Positions 8,564 to 18,579 of a DNA stretch of 64,000 bases are shown piece after piece. How positions within the stretch are numbered: position 1 is the stretch's first letter; every line of letters begins with the position of its first letter. The DNA is taken from positions 1-64,000 of the forward strand of contig NZ_MTHB01000014.1 of NCBI RefSeq assembly GCF_002220365.1, written 5' to 3'. The notes under the pieces are model-generated. The model searched no databases. It saw nothing but the letters and a program-made list of their open reading frames with translations, and was not told where the DNA came from. Position numbers and translations under genes: made by a program. Origin of the DNA: Caballeronia sordidicola (lineage in GTDB: Bacteria > Pseudomonadota > Gammaproteobacteria > Burkholderiales > Burkholderiaceae).

Positions 8564-11500
8564 ATGCGACGTTTCCTGAACGTGTTGACCCGACCGCGCA
8601 CGCTGACTATTGTCGGCGGCATTACGCTGGCCGCATTCCTCTTCGTCGTCGCCGACCTGCTCCAGATCGACTGGACCTGGCCCGTGGCGATCTTCGGCGC
8701 GGCCGTGTTCCTGTGGTTGCTCTCGTATGCCTGGAAGCGTCACAAGACGCGGCGTGCCAACGCGAAACTGGGCGACATGCTCGAACAGCAAGCGGAAACC
8801 GGCCGAGGGCATGCATCGGCGGAACCGGGCATGCAAGCCGAACTGGACACCCTGCGCGCACGTTTGTCGGCGGCTGTCAAAACCATCAAGACGTCGAAAA
8901 TCGGCCAGGCCTCGGGCGGCGCCGCGCTCTATGAACTGCCGTGGTACATCGTGATCGGCAACCCGGCTGCCGGCAAGAGCAGCGCCGTGTTGAACTCGGG
9001 CCTGCAATTCCCTTTCGCGGATAAAAACGATGCCGTGGTCCATGGCATTGGCGGCACGCGCAACTGCGACTGGTTTTTCACGACTGAAGGCATCCTGCTC
9101 GATACCGCCGGGCGCTACTCCATTCACGAAGAGGACCGCAGCGAATGGCTCGGTTTTCTCGGCCTGCTCAAGCGCTATCGGCCGAAGGCGCCGATCAACG
9201 GCATCATCGTGACGGCAAGCATTGCCGAGCTCACCAACAACCGTCCCGAGTTTGCGATCAACCTGGCCAAGAACCTGCGCCAGCGCGTGCAGGAGCTGAC
9301 CGAGAAGCTGGAAGTGTTCGCGCCGGTCTATGTGATGTTCACCAAGGCTGACCTCATCACCGGTTTCACCGAATTTTTCAGCGGCAACGAGAAACAGGAA
9401 TACGACCGCGTCTGGGGCGCTACCCTGCCCTACGAGCCGGACGAAAAGCGCGATGTGGTGGGCCTCTTCGACACCCGCTTCGATGAACTGCATGAAGGCC
9501 TGAAAGAAATCAGCATCGCGCAGATATCGATGAACCGCGGCCTGAAGTTGTCGCCGGGGCAACTGAGTTTTCCGCTTGAATTCTCGGCCATCAAGCCGAC
9601 CCTGCGCACCTTCCTCGCAACGCTGTTCGAAAACAATCCGTTCCAGCACAAGCCTATTTTCCGCGGTTTCTATTTCACCAGCGCGCTACAGGAAGGCACG
9701 ACCAACAGCGCGGCGACACAACGCATTGCGCATCGCTTCGGACTGGAAGGCGAAGGATTGCCCCAAGCTCAAAGCGCGTTTTCGAAGAATGGTTTTTTCC
9801 TGCGCGACCTGTTTTCCAAGGTCATCTTTGCGGATCGGGAGACCGTGCGCCAGTTTGCGAGTCCGATCAAGACCCGCACACGCTACACCGCGTTCTTCGG
9901 TTTCGTCGCCGTCTTGGCGCTGTTGCTCGGTGGCTGGACCTGGTCGACGATCGGCAACCAGCAGCTTGCGTCGAACGTCGCAGCCGATCTCGACAAGGTG
10001 GTCAAGCTGCAGCAGAACCGCAACGACCTGCAGTCGCGGCTCGAAGCCATGGACATTCTCGAAGACCGCATCGAACAGCTCGACCAGTTCCGGCGTGAAC
10101 GGCCGCTCTCGGTTTCGCTCGGGCTGTACCAGGGCGATCGTCTTGAACAGCATCTGCTCACCGAGTATTACTTTGGCGTGAAGCAACTGTTGCTCGCGCC
10201 GGTATCGGCGAACCTTGCTTCGTTCATGAAGGACGTCAACGCACATCCTGAGCAACTGTCGCCCATGACCCGTCCGCCCGAATCCGGTGCGATGGCGGTG
10301 TCCACTGCGAATGCACGCAACGCAATGGCCGCGGCGAACAACAATGGCGGCCTCTATAACGATGCCTCGCCGTCCAACGTGGAAGACGCCTACAACGCGC
10401 TCAAGACCTACCTGATGTTGAGCGACAAGCGGCATGCGGAGACTGCTCATTTGACGGATCAGGTCGCCCGTTTCTGGCGTGGCTGGCTGGAGCAGAATCG
10501 CGGCAACATGCCTCGCGACGAGATGATCCGCAGCGCCGAGCGCATGCTCACGTTCTATCTGTCGCGCGTCAATGACGACGACTGGCCGATGATCGATTCG
10601 AATCTGGCGCTCGTCGACCAGACACGCGAAAACCTTCGTCATGTGGTGCGCGGCCTGCCCGCTCGCGAACGTGTCTACGAAGAGATCAAGGCACGTGCCT
10701 CCACCCGTTTCGCGCCCATGACCGTCGCGCGCATCGTGGGCGAGGACAAAACCGGCCTGGTGGCCGGCAGCTACGCCATTCCCGGCACCTTCACGCGTGA
10801 AGCGTGGAGCGACTACGTGCAGCCCGCGATCCGCGATGCCGCGACCAAGGAATTGCAGGCGAAGGACTGGGTGCTCAATGTGTCGGCGCACGACGACCTG
10901 ACGCTCGAAGGAAGCCCGGAGCAGATCCAGAAGGCGCTCGTCGCGATGTACAAGACCGAGTACGCGGCGCAGTGGACCCGCTTCATGCAGGGTGTCGTGG
11001 TGCAAAGTTTCGGCAGCTTCGGGCAAGCGGTCGATTCGATGAACCGGCTCGGCGATCCGCAGGACTCACCTATCCGCAAGGTACTTGAAACCGCGTACGA
11101 GCAGACTTCGTGGGACAACCCATCGCTTGCATCCGTCCAGGTCGATCGCGCGAAGGCCGGGGCCATGGACCGTGCGAAGAGCTGGATCTCGAACTTGTTC
11201 TCGCGCTCGTCCAACGGTGCGATCAACGCCAACATCGACCTCAATGGCCGCCCCGTGCAATTGCCGATGGGGCCGGTCGGGCAGGAGTTCTCGGGGCTCG
11301 CACGCATTGTCGTGAAGCGTGACAGCGGCTCGATGCTGCAGAACTACATGGACTCGCTCTCGAAGGTTCGAACCCGCTTCAACGTCCTCAAGAACCAGGG
11401 CGATCCGGGACCGGGTGCTCGCCAGTTGATGCAGCAAACACTCGATGGCAGCGGCTCGGAACTCTCGGACTCACTGAAACTGGTGGATGAGCAGATGCTC

Positions 11501-12457
11501 AACGGCCTCACCGAATCGCAGCGCAGGGGCCTGCGTCCGCTGCTCGTGCGCCCGCTGATGCAGGCCTATGCGGTGATCATCCAGCCGGCTTCCGTCGAGG
11601 TGAACAAGGTGTGGAACGCGCAGGTTTATCAAACGTTCCAGTCGTCACTCGCCGACAAGTATCCGTTCTTGGCCAACGGCAAGGTGGAGGCAGGCGCTGG
11701 CGAAATCGCGCAAGTGTTCGGGCCTGACGGCTCGATCGCGAAGTTCGTGGGGACGACCCTCGGACCGCTCGCGGTACGTCGCGGCGATGCACTGAGCGCG
11801 CGGACGTGGGGTGACATGGGTCTCGCGCTGACGCCTGGATTCACCAATGGTTTTGCAAGCTGGGTCGCACCGCTTGCGGGCGGAGCATCGACCGGAGCCG
11901 GCGCCGGCGGTGCGGGCTCGGCGGAACCGCAGACGGTGTTCCAGATCCTTCCTCAGCCGAGCTCCGGTACGACCGAATTCACCTTCGAGATCGACGGCCA
12001 GCAATTGCGCTATCGCAACACCCCGCCGCAGTGGACCAACTTCGTGTGGCCGAATCCGCAGGGAACGCCCGGCGCGCATCTGAGCGCAACCACGTTCGAC
12101 GGCCGCACGGTTGAACTCGTCAACGAGCCGGGCCGCTACGGTCTCGAGAAGCTGATCAACGCGGCACAACGCAAGCGCCGTCCTGACGGCACCTTCGATC
12201 TCACCTGGACCCAGGGCAGCGTGTCGATCTCGGTGAGCATGCGGATCATCAGCTCGGCGCAGGCGGCCGGCGCCGGTGGTGGCGGCAGTAGTGGAAACAG
12301 CGGAGATCAGCCACAGCGTCAGAGCCTGCGCGGTTTGCAATTACCTTCATCGGTAGCGGACGTTGCAGCCGCAGCCGGCAGAACGGCGGTGCCGGTGGCG
12401 CCGGCCGGATCCAAGCAAACTGCTGCCGCAACATCGGCTAATGGAGACACGCAATGA
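8564..12457 (+). CDS. tssM: T6SS membrane-complex protein TssM (IcmF family)
   Basis: This 1297-residue inner-membrane protein forms the TssJLM trans-envelope complex that anchors the T6SS baseplate. Two membrane spans lie near residues 15-31 and 38-55 and a third near 442-460. The cytosolic loop carries a Walker A motif (GNPAAGKSS, residues 132-140) and a G4-like 'MFTKADL'. Not all TssM proteins keep a complete Walker motif, so ATP/GTP binding is possible here. The large C-terminal periplasmic part should contact the lipoprotein TssJ. The end is Gly/Ala-rich. The stop overlaps the start of tagF (ATGA), showing one operon. It lies more than 24 kb from tssL, because an effector island and the core operon sit between them. 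Confidence 0.97.
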   Translation: MRRFLNVLTRPRTLTIVGGITLAAFLFVVADLLQIDWTWPVAIFGAAVFLWLLSYAWKRHKTRRANAKLGDMLEQQAETGRGHASAEPGMQAELDTLRARLSAAVKTIKTSKIGQASGGAALYELPWYIVIGNPAAGKSSAVLNSGLQFPFADKNDAVVHGIGGTRNCDWFFTTEGILLDTAGRYSIHEEDRSEWLGFLGLLKRYRPKAPINGIIVTASIAELTNNRPEFAINLAKNLRQRVQELTEKLEVFAPVYVMFTKADLITGFTEFFSGNEKQEYDRVWGATLPYEPDEKRDVVGLFDTRFDELHEGLKEISIAQISMNRGLKLSPGQLSFPLEFSAIKPTLRTFLATLFENNPFQHKPIFRGFYFTSALQEGTTNSAATQRIAHRFGLEGEGLPQAQSAFSKNGFFLRDLFSKVIFADRETVRQFASPIKTRTRYTAFFGFVAVLALLLGGWTWSTIGNQQLASNVAADLDKVVKLQQNRNDLQSRLEAMDILEDRIEQLDQFRRERPLSVSLGLYQGDRLEQHLLTEYYFGVKQLLLAPVSANLASFMKDVNAHPEQLSPMTRPPESGAMAVSTANARNAMAAANNNGGLYNDASPSNVEDAYNALKTYLMLSDKRHAETAHLTDQVARFWRGWLEQNRGNMPRDEMIRSAERMLTFYLSRVNDDDWPMIDSNLALVDQTRENLRHVVRGLPARERVYEEIKARASTRFAPMTVARIVGEDKTGLVAGSYAIPGTFTREAWSDYVQPAIRDAATKELQAKDWVLNVSAHDDLTLEGSPEQIQKALVAMYKTEYAAQWTRFMQGVVVQSFGSFGQAVDSMNRLGDPQDSPIRKVLETAYEQTSWDNPSLASVQVDRAKAGAMDRAKSWISNLFSRSSNGAINANIDLNGRPVQLPMGPVGQEFSGLARIVVKRDSGSMLQNYMDSLSKVRTRFNVLKNQGDPGPGARQLMQQTLDGSGSELSDSLKLVDEQMLNGLTESQRRGLRPLLVRPLMQAYAVIIQPASVEVNKVWNAQVYQTFQSSLADKYPFLANGKVEAGAGEIAQVFGPDGSIAKFVGTTLGPLAVRRGDALSARTWGDMGLALTPGFTNGFASWVAPLAGGASTGAGAGGAGSAEPQTVFQILPQPSSGTTEFTFEIDGQQLRYRNTPPQWTNFVWPNPQGTPGAHLSATTFDGRTVELVNEPGRYGLEKLINAAQRKRRPDGTFDLTWTQGSVSISVSMRIISSAQAAGAGGGGSSGNSGDQPQRQSLRGLQLPSSVADVAAAAGRTAVPVAPAGSKQTAAATSANGDTQ

Positions 12458-13443
12458 CGCAGACCGTACAGGCGCAGGTCGCGTACTTCGGGAAGATTCC
12501 ATCGCGCGGCGACTTCGTGAAGAGCGCGAACAATCCGCAGTTGCTGAACACGCTCGATCGATATGTGGCGCAAGGCATGGAACTGCTCGCGGAAGATCCG
12601 CGCTGGAAGATCGTCTATGACGAAGCCAAGCCGGTTCACTTCGCCTTTCTCGGCTCGCAGAGCAAGCTCGCCATAGCGGGCCATATGGTCACGAGCCACG
12701 ACCAGTCGCAGCGCCGCTTTCCGTTTCTCGCGGCGGCCGCGCTTGAAGTCGACCGTCCGTTGAGCTTCCTGCCGCGTAGCCCCCTCGCCTTCGCGCGACT
12801 GTGGTCGCGTATCGCGACGCAGATGCAGCCGCTGCTCGGCGACATCGAGCCGCCCGGTGCGTTGCAGGCGCTGGCAGAAACACAGATTGCCGTCGATATC
12901 GATTCGCAGCGCAACCCGCACGACGGCACCTTCGCGGATTTTGTCGAGCATCAGACGCTGGCAGGTCTTGAGCAGATGCTGCTCGCGAACGGTCATCCGG
13001 TACGTCTGCGCGGCGCGATGCTTGCGCTCGGGTCGCTGCTCAAGCCGGTGATGGCAAGCGGCTCGTCGCATCTCGAACGCGGCCTGACGCTGCCGTTGCC
13101 GAATGATCCGTTCTACCGGAGCCTGGTTGCAGCGCTCTGGCTTGAACTGATCGCGCCGTTTGTCTCGCAGGCTGACTTCGAACTGGCGATCTTCATTGGC
13201 ACGATTGCTTCGCGTGAGCGGCTGGTGGTCGGCTTCAACGGCGCTTCGGCGAAAACGCTGCACAGTATTGTCGATCCACAGGTATATGCGTCCCATAACA
13301 TCGATATCGACGATCCCGAGTGGATCGACGCTCATGCACAGAACGATCATGGCATCAGCAAGCTCGTCAGTTATCTCGATCAACCGGAACTCTCGCTGCG
13401 TGTCGCGATCGACACGTTCCGCGAAGTTTTCATTGGAGCTTGA
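12454..13443 (+). CDS. tagF: T6SS regulatory protein TagF
   Basis: A 329-residue cytosolic protein of the TagF family (DUF2094, BMA_A0400-type). The signature 'VAYFGKIPSRGDFVKS' starts at residue 9, followed by the conserved 'FAFLGSQSKLAIAGHMVTSHDQSQRRFPF' region, of which only the general pattern matters. In other species TagF is a post-translational brake on T6SS assembly and acts through Fha. No fha, ppkA or pppA gene is seen in this window, so TagF may act by another route here. The start overlaps the tssM stop by four bases. Confidence 0.93.
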   Translation: MTQTVQAQVAYFGKIPSRGDFVKSANNPQLLNTLDRYVAQGMELLAEDPRWKIVYDEAKPVHFAFLGSQSKLAIAGHMVTSHDQSQRRFPFLAAAALEVDRPLSFLPRSPLAFARLWSRIATQMQPLLGDIEPPGALQALAETQIAVDIDSQRNPHDGTFADFVEHQTLAGLEQMLLANGHPVRLRGAMLALGSLLKPVMASGSSHLERGLTLPLPNDPFYRSLVAALWLELIAPFVSQADFELAIFIGTIASRERLVVGFNGASAKTLHSIVDPQVYASHNIDIDDPEWIDAHAQNDHGISKLVSYLDQPELSLRVAIDTFREVFIGA

Positions 13444-13447
13444 GCGC

Positions 13448-14332
13448 ATGCGTTCGATCGTAGCCCTGTGCTTCCTGGTCGGTGCGGTCAGTGCGCATGC
13501 GCAGACCGTCAATCCGGTCGCGGGCGATCCGGTGAAGACCACGGCGTTGCCAGCGGTCGCGGCACCAGCTTCGCCAGCTCTTCAGAATCCCAATGCGACC
13601 GGCGCAATCGTGTCGGCGCCTGCGACGGCCAACACGGTGCCGGGACAGGTCGTGGCCGGTGGCACCGTGCCGGACGAAGCGACCAAGGCAGCCGTGCTTG
13701 CGCGTTTGCGCGATACGTATGGGGCGAGCAACGTAGTTGATCAGATCGAGATCGGCGATGTTGCGACACCGCCGAACTGGGGCGCCAATGTGCAGAAGCT
13801 GATCAACCCGCAGTTGAAGCAGATCAGCAAGGGGCAGTTGAGGATCGACGGCACGGCGATCGATGTGAAAGGCGAAGTGAGTAATGAGGCGCAGCGCCAG
13901 CAGATTGCGAGCGACATGGCCAACGCATTGAACCCTACGTACACGATCAAGAATGGCCTCCGTGTCACGGCATCGGAACAAGGGTTACTCGACCGGACGC
14001 TGGCTAATCGTACGATTGAATTCGAAACTGGCAGTGCGACTTTGACGCCGCAAGGACGCGCTATTCTCGATCAGATGGCGGCTGTGCTTGTGAAGATGAC
14101 AACGCGCACAGTCGAAGTGATCGGACATACCGACAATGCGGGCAACCGTAGTTCGAACGTTGCGTTGAGCCAGGCGCGCGCGGACGCGGTGAAGGGATAT
14201 CTGGTCGCGAAAGGAATCAGTCCGCAGACGCTGAATACGACGGGCATTGGACCGGATCAGCCGATTGCGTCGAATGATACGAATGACGGTCGGGCGCGCA
14301 ATAGACGGATTGAGTTTCGGGCGGGACAATAA
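13448..14332 (+). CDS. OmpA-family peptidoglycan-binding protein of the T6SS
   Basis: A 294-residue exported protein. The N-terminal signal peptide reads MRSIVALCFLVGAVSAHAQ; a Pro/Ala-rich linker and a middle region follow. The C-terminal OmpA domain has 'IEFETGSATLTPQGRAIL', 'VEVIGHTDNAG' and 'DGRARNRRIEF', the peptidoglycan-binding signature. TssL here lacks a peptidoglycan-binding extension, so this protein probably supplies the wall anchor for the membrane complex, as TagL or TagN do elsewhere. The start at 13448 lies four bases after the tagF stop; upstream codons in the same frame are a shadow of tagF. It closes the tssM-tagF-ompA unit. Confidence 0.9.
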   Translation: MRSIVALCFLVGAVSAHAQTVNPVAGDPVKTTALPAVAAPASPALQNPNATGAIVSAPATANTVPGQVVAGGTVPDEATKAAVLARLRDTYGASNVVDQIEIGDVATPPNWGANVQKLINPQLKQISKGQLRIDGTAIDVKGEVSNEAQRQQIASDMANALNPTYTIKNGLRVTASEQGLLDRTLANRTIEFETGSATLTPQGRAILDQMAAVLVKMTTRTVEVIGHTDNAGNRSSNVALSQARADAVKGYLVAKGISPQTLNTTGIGPDQPIASNDTNDGRARNRRIEFRAGQ

Positions 14333-14979
14333 GGGTGGTCGGGGTTCAGGCGCAAATTGCGACGGCGAATGAGATGCGGCCCGCTTGCTCTCCACCTCAG
14401 CGGACAGAGAACCACTTGTCGATGTCTTTCAACTTACTCATCCGCTTGGCAGGTGCTCGTCAAAACTCGACCTTAACCCTTATGCCATCCTGTTTGCACC
14501 GGAGCGCACTCTCCTATTTTGAAATCAGAGGCTTTAGACGGAGATCCATCCGGCAGCCTGCAGTAATGGGCGGCAGCACGAGCAACGTGCCGATATAAGG
14601 ACAAGCGATCTGCGGAACGGTCCTGAACTGCCCGAAAAATGTAATGTCAGTGGAAAACAGTTTCCTGCGCAAGAGAAACACCGAAGCAAGAAAGAGCGCC
14701 TCTGGACCGTAATTAATCAGAGCGTGAGTCCCATTACATAGCGAACGTTTTTTCTCAGAATTGCCGACGATCGATTCGGTAGTTGATATGCCGTCCGGAT
14801 ACGGTCGATCTTTTGTGGTTGAAGAAACATGCGCAAGACCCTACCGGTGACATACAGCCGGCGACGCAATCCGATTGAATTTCACATTGATAATACAAAT
14901 ATCGCTTTCCGGCTTAATGTCATTTAGAATCGTCTCCCGACGAGATAATCCGCCCGCTTGAATAAGACGAGAAGGTTAT
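14333..14979. other. Intergenic region before the first effector island
   Basis: About 650 bases without a believable gene. The AT-richer second half, just before vgrG, is the natural place for a separate promoter of the vgrG-effector unit, but no clear -35/-10 pair stands out. The base composition change and long spacer suggest an insertion boundary between the tssM unit and the effector island. Confidence 0.5.
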
Positions 14980-17526
14980 ATGGGGTCGAATCCACTGTAC
15001 GACATGCTCCGCATTGGCAATGCGCAATATAACCGCTTAATCAAACTCGATACGCCGTTAGGCGTCGATTGGCTTCTGCCGCTGCTGGTCAGGGGAATCA
15101 GCCGTCTTGGTCGTGATTATGAATTTATCGTCGATGTCGTCACGAGCCGGGGCAGCCAGATTGAGCTCAAGGCGCTGCTCGCGCGCGCGGTGACGCTGTG
15201 GATCCGACAAACGGACGGCTCGTATCTGCCCTTCCACGGATATGTCCACCGGTTCAGCCGGCTCGGCTCGGACGGGCCGCTGACCTACTACCAACTGCGC
15301 TTTTCATCATGGCTGCACTTTCTGCGGTTGCGCCGCGACATGCGCGACTGGCAGGAGCAGAGTGGCGAGCAGATTCTGAGCGATGTGTTTGATCAGCATC
15401 CGCAGGCGCAGGGCGCATATAGGTTCGATCTGCGCGAGCCCCTCCCGTCCTACTCGAACCGTGTGCAATGGGAGTACGACGACAACTTCGTCCACCGGAG
15501 CATGGAAGAGACCGGCGTGTTCCCGCGCTTTGAGCAGGCGAAGGACGGGAAGTCGCACACGCTGGTCGTGATGGATGACCTTTACTTTGCTCCGGCGCTG
15601 GACCAGCAAACCGTGCCGTTCAGCCACGCAGGCACCAACGATGAGACCGCCGGCCTTTCCCAGTGGAAAGAGCAGCAGAGCGTCGAGAGCGCCCAATTGA
15701 CGACGCGCACGTCCGACTACAAGCGCCCTGACCTACCCAAGGAGATCAGCGGCTCGACCAAAAACCAGAGCGACCTGCCGGCCCAAGGTGAAGTCTACGA
15801 CTACACGGGCGCCTATACGTGGTCAGCCCGGGAACAGGGCGAGCAACGGGTGATCACGCGGACGGAAGAATGGGAATCGCGGGCCAAGCGCTTTTACGGG
15901 ACCGGCAGTTTGCGATGCGCGATACCCGGGCGTTGGTTCGAACTGACCGGCCATCCGGTACACGACAGCGGCTCGCAGCAGGATCGTGAGTTCGCGATCA
16001 TCGAGGTCAAGTGGACGATCCAGAACAACATCCAGGGAGCAGACGGTAGCACCGATTTCCCGCAGAGTTTGAGCGCTGAGGTGGAGCAGATACGTTCGAC
16101 TCAAACGCGGGCCGGTGAGGCCGTGCGGCACCCGGACGGCAGCGAAGGATTCTTCCTGGTCGAAATCGAGGCGCAACGGCGCCGGGTGCCGTTTCGCAGT
16201 CCCTTCGAGCATCACAAGCCGGTCATGCAACTGCAGAGCGGGACGATTGCCGGCCCAGGCAGCGAAGAGATCTATACGGACGAGCTGAACCGGGTGAAGG
16301 TCCTGTTTGCGTGGAACCGTCGCAACGACGGCGATGAGCGTGCGTCGTGCTGGGTACGCTCGGCGTTTCCCGATGCCGGTTCACAACGCGGCGGGACCTT
16401 CCCGTTGCGCAAGGGGGACGAAGTCATCGTTGGATTCATGGAAGGTGACTGCGACCGGCCCGTCATCCTGTCGCGCATGCACGGCGGCTCGACGCAACCC
16501 GTGTGGAACACCAACGGGCTGTTGTCCGGGCACCGGTCGAAGGAATATGGCGGTAGCGGTTATAACCAGATTGTGATGGATGACTCGACGGGGCAGAGCC
16601 GTGTCCACCTCTATTCGACGAGCTCTGAATCGCACCTGCACTTGGGCTACCTGATCCAGCACACAGACAATACTCGAGGCGCTTACCTGGGCAGCGGTTT
16701 TGATCTCAAATCGAACGCCTATGGTGCGATCCGGGCCGGCCAGGGACTGGTGGTATCGACCTATCCGGCGTCGGTCAATCAGCCCCTGAATGTGAGCCAG
16801 GCAAGCGGGCAACTGGTGAGTGCGGAAACACTTGTCGAGAGGATGTCGGAGGCGAGCGTCGCCAACCAGGCGGAAACTCTGCAACCCGGTCAGGATGCAT
16901 TGAAGAAGTTCACCGATGCAACCCAGTACGGCGTCTCTGGCAGCAATGGATCCAGCGGACGCACTGCGGGCGGTGGTACCGGCAGCGCTAACGGGTTCAG
17001 CACGCCGATCATGCTTATGGCGAGTCCCGCAGGGATGGCGTTGTCGACCCAGCAATCCGCACAGATCACGGCTGACCAGCACGTGAACATTGTGAGCGGA
17101 CAAAGCACCCACGTCGCGGCAGGCAAATCGCTGATCGTGAGCGTCACGGAGAAGATCAGCATGTTCGTACAGAACGCCGGGATGAAGCTGTTTGCTGCGA
17201 AGGGCAAGGTTGAGATTCAGGCTAAGAGCGATGAAATGGCACTGACCGCGCTCAAGGATCTCACCATTACCAGCGTGAACGGCAGGCTGGTTTTATCTGC
17301 CGAAAAGGAGGTCTGGATCGGCGCCGGTGGTTCGTACATCAAGATTGGCCCCAACCTCATTGAGAACGGCACGGCGGGGCAAATTCTCGAAAAATGTGCG
17401 TCGTGGGACAAACCGGGCGCCGCGTCGATGCGTCTGCCGACGCCGCTGACCAGCGTTGCAAAGGGATGCGCGTGGCGCTCTGCCGCGGCTTCTGCCGACA
17501 GTGCTTCCAGCATTGCACTGGACTGA
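14980..17526 (+). CDS. vgrG: T6SS spike protein VgrG with DUF2345 extension (intact)
   Basis: An 848-residue VgrG (TssI). The N-terminal gp27-like part contains 'RDYEFIVDVVTSRG' and 'WEYDDNFVHRSMEETG'. The gp5/OB-fold part contains 'EEIYTDELNRVKVLFAWNRR' and 'KGDEVIVGFMEGDCDRPVI'. A C-terminal DUF2345 beta-helix region begins near residue 650. It trimerises on the Hcp tube and carries effectors. The last 40 or so residues diverge from the usual VgrG pattern and may be the site that binds the adaptor or effector. The gene starts a co-directional unit with the DUF4123 adaptor (7 bp downstream), the effector, two immunity-like genes and PAAR. This is the only unbroken vgrG in the window. Confidence 0.96.
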   Translation: MGSNPLYDMLRIGNAQYNRLIKLDTPLGVDWLLPLLVRGISRLGRDYEFIVDVVTSRGSQIELKALLARAVTLWIRQTDGSYLPFHGYVHRFSRLGSDGPLTYYQLRFSSWLHFLRLRRDMRDWQEQSGEQILSDVFDQHPQAQGAYRFDLREPLPSYSNRVQWEYDDNFVHRSMEETGVFPRFEQAKDGKSHTLVVMDDLYFAPALDQQTVPFSHAGTNDETAGLSQWKEQQSVESAQLTTRTSDYKRPDLPKEISGSTKNQSDLPAQGEVYDYTGAYTWSAREQGEQRVITRTEEWESRAKRFYGTGSLRCAIPGRWFELTGHPVHDSGSQQDREFAIIEVKWTIQNNIQGADGSTDFPQSLSAEVEQIRSTQTRAGEAVRHPDGSEGFFLVEIEAQRRRVPFRSPFEHHKPVMQLQSGTIAGPGSEEIYTDELNRVKVLFAWNRRNDGDERASCWVRSAFPDAGSQRGGTFPLRKGDEVIVGFMEGDCDRPVILSRMHGGSTQPVWNTNGLLSGHRSKEYGGSGYNQIVMDDSTGQSRVHLYSTSSESHLHLGYLIQHTDNTRGAYLGSGFDLKSNAYGAIRAGQGLVVSTYPASVNQPLNVSQASGQLVSAETLVERMSEASVANQAETLQPGQDALKKFTDATQYGVSGSNGSSGRTAGGGTGSANGFSTPIMLMASPAGMALSTQQSAQITADQHVNIVSGQSTHVAAGKSLIVSVTEKISMFVQNAGMKLFAAKGKVEIQAKSDEMALTALKDLTITSVNGRLVLSAEKEVWIGAGGSYIKIGPNLIENGTAGQILEKCASWDKPGAASMRLPTPLTSVAKGCAWRSAAASADSASSIALD

Positions 17527-17533
17527 GGTGAAC

Positions 17534-18535
17534 ATGACATCACCCAGCTATGGTCAAGGACGCAATCCGGGGAGTAACGCCGAGGATGGGGGCGACGCCG
17601 CCGTGGTTCCTGATGCCGATCGAAGCGCGGCCATATTGCGGGCTTGGTTCTCCCAACGCCCAGAAGCACGTTGCCTGTTGGCAGTGGACCCGAGTCGACG
17701 GCCGTTGACCGATCGTCCAGACGCTGGCGTGTTTTTCAGCGAGCAGACCGCCGTGCCTGTCGAGATAGCGCATGAAGCCTTTCCCGATGAGCATCGTCCC
17801 TATCTGATCGAACTTGATCTTTCGACGCCGGAAGGTGCGAAGCTATTGTTGGAAAGCGTGCGTCTTGCTTTCGAGGATCGACATCCTGATGTTGTCGCAC
17901 GAGGTCAGGGTCAACGCATCGGAGGCTGGCTTGCCAGTACAGCGCCGGCGGCCGAGGTCGCCGCCTACTGGTCCCGGCAAGTGCTGCAGGTAGACGAAAG
18001 CGGGCGTCGATGCGCGCTACGCTTCTACGACAGTCGTGCGCTGGCTTTGATATGGTCCATCCTGACGACGGGCCAGAAGCAGGTGCTGTTAGGTCCAGTG
18101 AACGCATGGCACGCCCTGGATGCAAGCGCCAGAGCGTGCGTCTATACGGCCGAGGTTGCATTGCAGTCCAGTCTCCTACTCACGCGCGAGCAGTGGCAGG
18201 CAATTCACCGCCATGGCGTGGTCAATAAGGCACTCGGGCTTCATATGCACGCAACCGGTCGTCAGCCGCACCGGCACGAACTGGAAACCGCGGTCGCGAG
18301 TGCTGCCCGCGCAGAGCAATATGGATTGCAGGACCCGGATGACAGGGTCGCCTTCGTTGGCCATGCTCTGTCATGGCACCCGCGTTTCGACGCCCATCCT
18401 AGAGTGCGCGAAGCGTTGCAGTTGCTGCCCGGTCTTCTTTATGCGGCGGCGGTGAGCGAGTTGTCCCCTAGTGAAATTGAAGAGATCCGGCGTGGCGCGT
18501 GGTTCGAACAGAAGCCGACTCGTCGGACAGTCTGA
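17534..18535 (+). CDS. DUF4123-type T6SS effector adaptor (Tap/TEC-like)
   Basis: A 333-residue protein located exactly where T6SS adaptor chaperones occur, between vgrG and its effector. Features fitting DUF4123 are 'ARCLLAVDPSRRPLTDRPDAG' near the N terminus, the central 'SRQVLQVDESGRRCALRFYDSRAL' block with its conserved RFYD-type core, and 'LGPVNAWHALD'. These proteins load a specific effector onto VgrG and are not secreted themselves. The ATG at 17534 is preferred, with a 'gaggtg' Shine-Dalgarno a few bases upstream; the longer open frame overlaps the vgrG end. The expected client is the effector at 18580. Confidence 0.85.
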   Translation: MTSPSYGQGRNPGSNAEDGGDAAVVPDADRSAAILRAWFSQRPEARCLLAVDPSRRPLTDRPDAGVFFSEQTAVPVEIAHEAFPDEHRPYLIELDLSTPEGAKLLLESVRLAFEDRHPDVVARGQGQRIGGWLASTAPAAEVAAYWSRQVLQVDESGRRCALRFYDSRALALIWSILTTGQKQVLLGPVNAWHALDASARACVYTAEVALQSSLLLTREQWQAIHRHGVVNKALGLHMHATGRQPHRHELETAVASAARAEQYGLQDPDDRVAFVGHALSWHPRFDAHPRVREALQLLPGLLYAAAVSELSPSEIEEIRRGAWFEQKPTRRTV

Positions 18536-18579
18536 CGGTCAATTCCATCCGTTGAGCCCAATACCCAAACACGAAAATC

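Noticed and set aside
8450..9649. 399-codon minus-strand frame over tssM
   Set aside because: A high-GC shadow of tssM with no family blocks; tssM itself is unmistakable.
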